From contig JANBPT010001349.1 of assembly GCA_027575765.1 (NCBI GenBank), forward strand, positions 1 to 10,287: a stretch of DNA of 10,287 nt, in the 5' to 3' direction. Under the pieces are notes generated by a model, which was not told where the DNA came from, ran no database searches, and was given only the letters and a program-made list of their open reading frames with translations. Source of the stretch: Tieghemiomyces parasiticus (Eukaryota; Kickxellomycota; Dimargaritomycetes; Dimargaritales; Dimargaritaceae). Within the stretch, counting starts at the first letter, position 1. Each line of letters opens with the position of its first letter. Of this stretch, positions 8,028 to 10,287 are shown one piece after another. Both the position numbers and the translations under genes were made by a program.

Positions 8028-8033
8028 TTTTTT
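8027..8033 (+). terminator. RNA polymerase III T-run terminator of 5S
   Basis: Seven consecutive T start at the last paired base of the 5S helix I. This is the usual Pol III stop signal and the only strong one directly after the gene. Confidence 0.85.
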
Positions 8034-9033
8034 ATTTGGCTCTGGGACTACCCATTAGGCTAGGGGTGGATATGGTCCTCAAAGATCTGGTGTAAGCTAT
8101 GAGATGTAGGAGGTATGGTAAGTAGCAATCCTTATGAGAATATATCCTGTAAAGAGACGCGGCATTGGGGAACTGAGGGGAGACAACACATCCATTAATC
8201 AAGAGCCATGGAAGGCTGGCACTTGGTAAGACTACTTTGTATGAGAAATATAGGCTACTATACTAAGTGCAGCCACTTTACACCACCTTGCCCACTCTCT
8301 TCCTAGCCACCCATATATGCCTACCAAAACAAAACCCATTATCCTTTCACCAACCCTATGTGCCTTATCACAGCCATCTACGTGGCCCCTCCCTTTAAAA
8401 TAGCACCTTGCTCTATTTCTCTCAGCTTCTCTACTCTGGCAATACACTGACAAGACCCCAAACTACAGACTCCTCTTGCCATATCTATGGTAGCAAGTTG
8501 GTACCAAAAAACATCATCACTCCATTTATTACTCATATTACTGATCTGAAATTACACCTGCCACACTAAACCATACATGGCTACCAGTTTGCCTAGCCCA
8601 TGCAATGAATAAGAGAATACAGGAGATAGAGAAACACTGAGGTGGTACTGGACCTTTACATATATTGGTTCATCCCCTAGAATACCAGTAGACAACCAAG
8701 GCACTATTGCTTCTGGATTCCTTTTTCATAATCCCCAACTATGGTTTACATGTCTACCTATTCCAAGTAGGCAGTGTGACTTTGTCCCAGTTTCCAAGAG
8801 CCAGAGCAAGTATTGATACCACAGACATGTGCAGTATACCTAACCACTTGATACTAAAGTCAGGAATACTTAGTATACAATAAATTATAATCAGATATTG
8901 CAGGGAGGGCAGGGCTTCATAACTTAAGGAACTGCTAGATTAGGAAGAACCCATAACTAGTGGAATCCTGGATAGGGATGTCCATACTTAAACCAAGGAG
9001 AACACCCCTTCTCCAGGCTCACAGTTGACAGAA
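8034..9033. other. region without a supported gene
   Basis: The CpG-retaining island containing the 5S gene runs on to about 8165; beyond it CpG nearly disappears. The longest open frame is 73 codons at 8232-8453 (-), with no motif. No tRNA, repeat array or transposon domain was seen. Confidence 0.4.
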
Positions 9034-9038
9034 CTCAC

Positions 9039-9171
9039 TGTGGTGATTGGGAACCACCACATTGGATTTTCCCAAGGTAAAGTCCAAGTCTACTATTTCA
9101 GGACCATAAATTCTGTGATAGTAGAATAGCCTTTTGGTTATGGTATTAGACTTGGGCCTAATATCAGCACA
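9039..9171 (+). mobile_element. 133-bp foldback element, copy 3 (complete)
   Basis: This is the complete element, from TGTGGTGAT to ATCAGCACA. The ends are inverted repeats at 8 of 9 positions. It is flanked by CTCAC on both sides (9034-9038 and 9172-9176), an exact 5-bp target duplication. Internal arms are TGTGGTG (9039-9045) with CACCACA (9055-9061); CCAAGTCTA (9084-9092) with TAGACTTGG (9147-9155); CTACTAT (9090-9096) with ATAGTAG (9118-9124), extended by CAGGA with TTCTG; and ATAGCC (9126-9131) with GGTTAT (9136-9141). It has no coding capacity, so it must use proteins supplied by another element. Confidence 0.92.
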
Positions 9172-10287
9172 CTCACACTGTATAAACCTAGTGGGTTACA
9201 TCCAAGTCCCTATACCACTGCTATTAGCAATGGTTGACAATGTTACCTTAGTGCAATGTCTTCAGGGCCAAGATACCCTAAGCAATGGTTCCTTGAAGAC
9301 AATACACTGGGTTGCCACATCAAGACATGATCTCAGAGAAATGGGCCCAGTTTCCACATGACCCTAGATCATAGATCCAAAGGCAATGGAAACAGTGGAG
9401 ATGCAGGATAGCCATGGGGATAGACCCATGGAGGTTTCCACAGGGCATATAGGGCAACTTCAGCTGTGGATAGACATAAGCTGGTGTCTTTTATGTGCCA
9501 TTCCCACCATAGATGAGGTAAACCTACCTATGGTGACACACAGCTGGGAAAATAAGTGGTCAGGAGCCTTCTCAAGCCCTCATCCAATGAGGGCTAAATG
9601 CTGTTGTATATGGGGCATAAAAGCCCCCCTTTTTCCACCCTCCCTTTTATGTTTGATTAACTACTGATTTTTATCAGGTTCAAATATCATTGTATTACAT
9701 TACCTCCTGATACATATCACGAACTGTCACTCCATCAAAGGGACAGTTACCTGAGTTGATTCCTTCCCATTATCACCATTATCCATATGCTTATCACCCT
9801 CTCTGTGCTTGCCCCTTCAATGAGTGTAAATAGGGCTGTCATGCCTCTTCAATAAAACAACAGAGAAAACCCCTATTTGACAGGTTATTTAATTTTCCCC
9901 CTTGTTTTATACTTCTTACCATAAACAACATCATTGTGGAGGGATTCATTCTGCATCCACAACAAAAATTGTAATGGTTATCTAGATATTAGACCCTAAG
10001 GCCAGATATTACAGCAACCTATACACAATCTTAACAGGTAAGGGAGGTGAGCTTCATTAAAGGTAGACATACTTGAGACAAGGAAGTACAAATGAAACCA
10101 AGGGAAACTCTAAAGGGTTGCCTAGAGGCAAGACAGGGGAAACATTCCCAGAACATAGAAGAGCAGATTCTCAGGGTATATATATGATGAGGTAAATGCC
10201 CAAATGTCAATGGCATTGATAAGGCCTGCAATCACTACCACTTAATCCCAGGTGGCAAGACAAAGGTTGCTGGGACAGAACAATGGT
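9172..10287. other. CpG-poor region with palindromes, no supported gene
   Basis: No convincing gene is seen. The open frames at 9134-9361 (+, whose start lies inside the 133-bp element), 9386-9667 (+) and 10031-10231 (-) have no recognised motifs. An inverted repeat CCATGGG/CCCATGG (9412-9418 and 9425-9431) is present. A possible promoter and poly(A) signal are listed separately. Confidence 0.4.
9575..9627 (+). promoter_or_regulatory. candidate Pol II promoter: CCAAT box in a palindrome plus TATA-like hairpin
   Basis: AGCCCTCAT (9575-9583) and ATGAGGGCT (9587-9595) form a perfect 9-bp inverted repeat with a 3-base spacer that creates CCAAT at 9584-9588. Some 30 bp further on, ATAAAA (9617-9622) lies in the loop of a GGGGC/GCCCC stem (9612-9616 and 9623-9627). 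An AATAAA poly(A)-type signal follows at 9851-9856. The spacing resembles an LTR (promoter, then poly(A) signal about 230 bp on), but no LTR ends with a target duplication were found. Confidence 0.3.

Noticed and set aside
1..10287. tRNA, snRNA or CRISPR features
   Set aside because: Box B-like sequences checked by eye (for example near 8668 and 9675) do not form tRNA T arms, no U1/U2/U4/U6 hallmarks were seen, and there is no regularly spaced repeat array.

Overview
The window looks like repeat-rich eukaryotic DNA, most likely from a filamentous fungus. Three things support this: a degraded Ty3/gypsy retrotransposon of fungal type with a 3' LTR, a single dispersed 5S rRNA gene whose sequence resembles fungal 5S, and strong CpG depletion in the transposon DNA (only 4 CpG in positions 90-1620), as expected where repeats are cytosine-methylated. 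TE-rich genomes with methylated repeats, such as those of truffles, would fit, but the species cannot be fixed from sequence alone.

Layout. Positions 1-89 are the right part of a 133-bp mobile element cut by the window edge. It lies in the pol frame of a Ty3/gypsy element whose 3' half follows (90-1620: RNase H, zinc-binding domain, D,D35E integrase, GPF-type C-terminal domain). The pol frame is broken by only two in-frame stops. A polypurine tract (1628-1640) and a 481-bp 3' LTR (1641-2121) complete the retrotransposon. A second copy of the 133-bp element lies in reverse orientation at 2266-2398, and a third in forward orientation at 9039-9171. Both complete copies have exact 5-bp target-site duplications and are 130/133 identical to each other. 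This small foldback family is the most interesting content of the window.

Between these, CpG-poor DNA with no convincing genes (2404-2990, 3540-5700, 6148-7040, 8170-9033, 9172-10287) alternates with three CpG-retaining islands (about 2995-3480, 5710-6050 and 7045-8165). The islands may be older host DNA or unmethylated DNA. The third island holds the 5S rRNA gene (7910-8027, + strand), which ends in a T7 Pol III terminator. The second holds an unidentified coding-like frame (5803-6030, open to 6147 apart from one stop).

No intact protein-coding host gene can be supported. The window reads as a heterochromatin-like mosaic: a decayed retrotransposon, a recently active short element family that inserted into it and nearby, and small islands of non-repeat DNA, one carrying a 5S gene.
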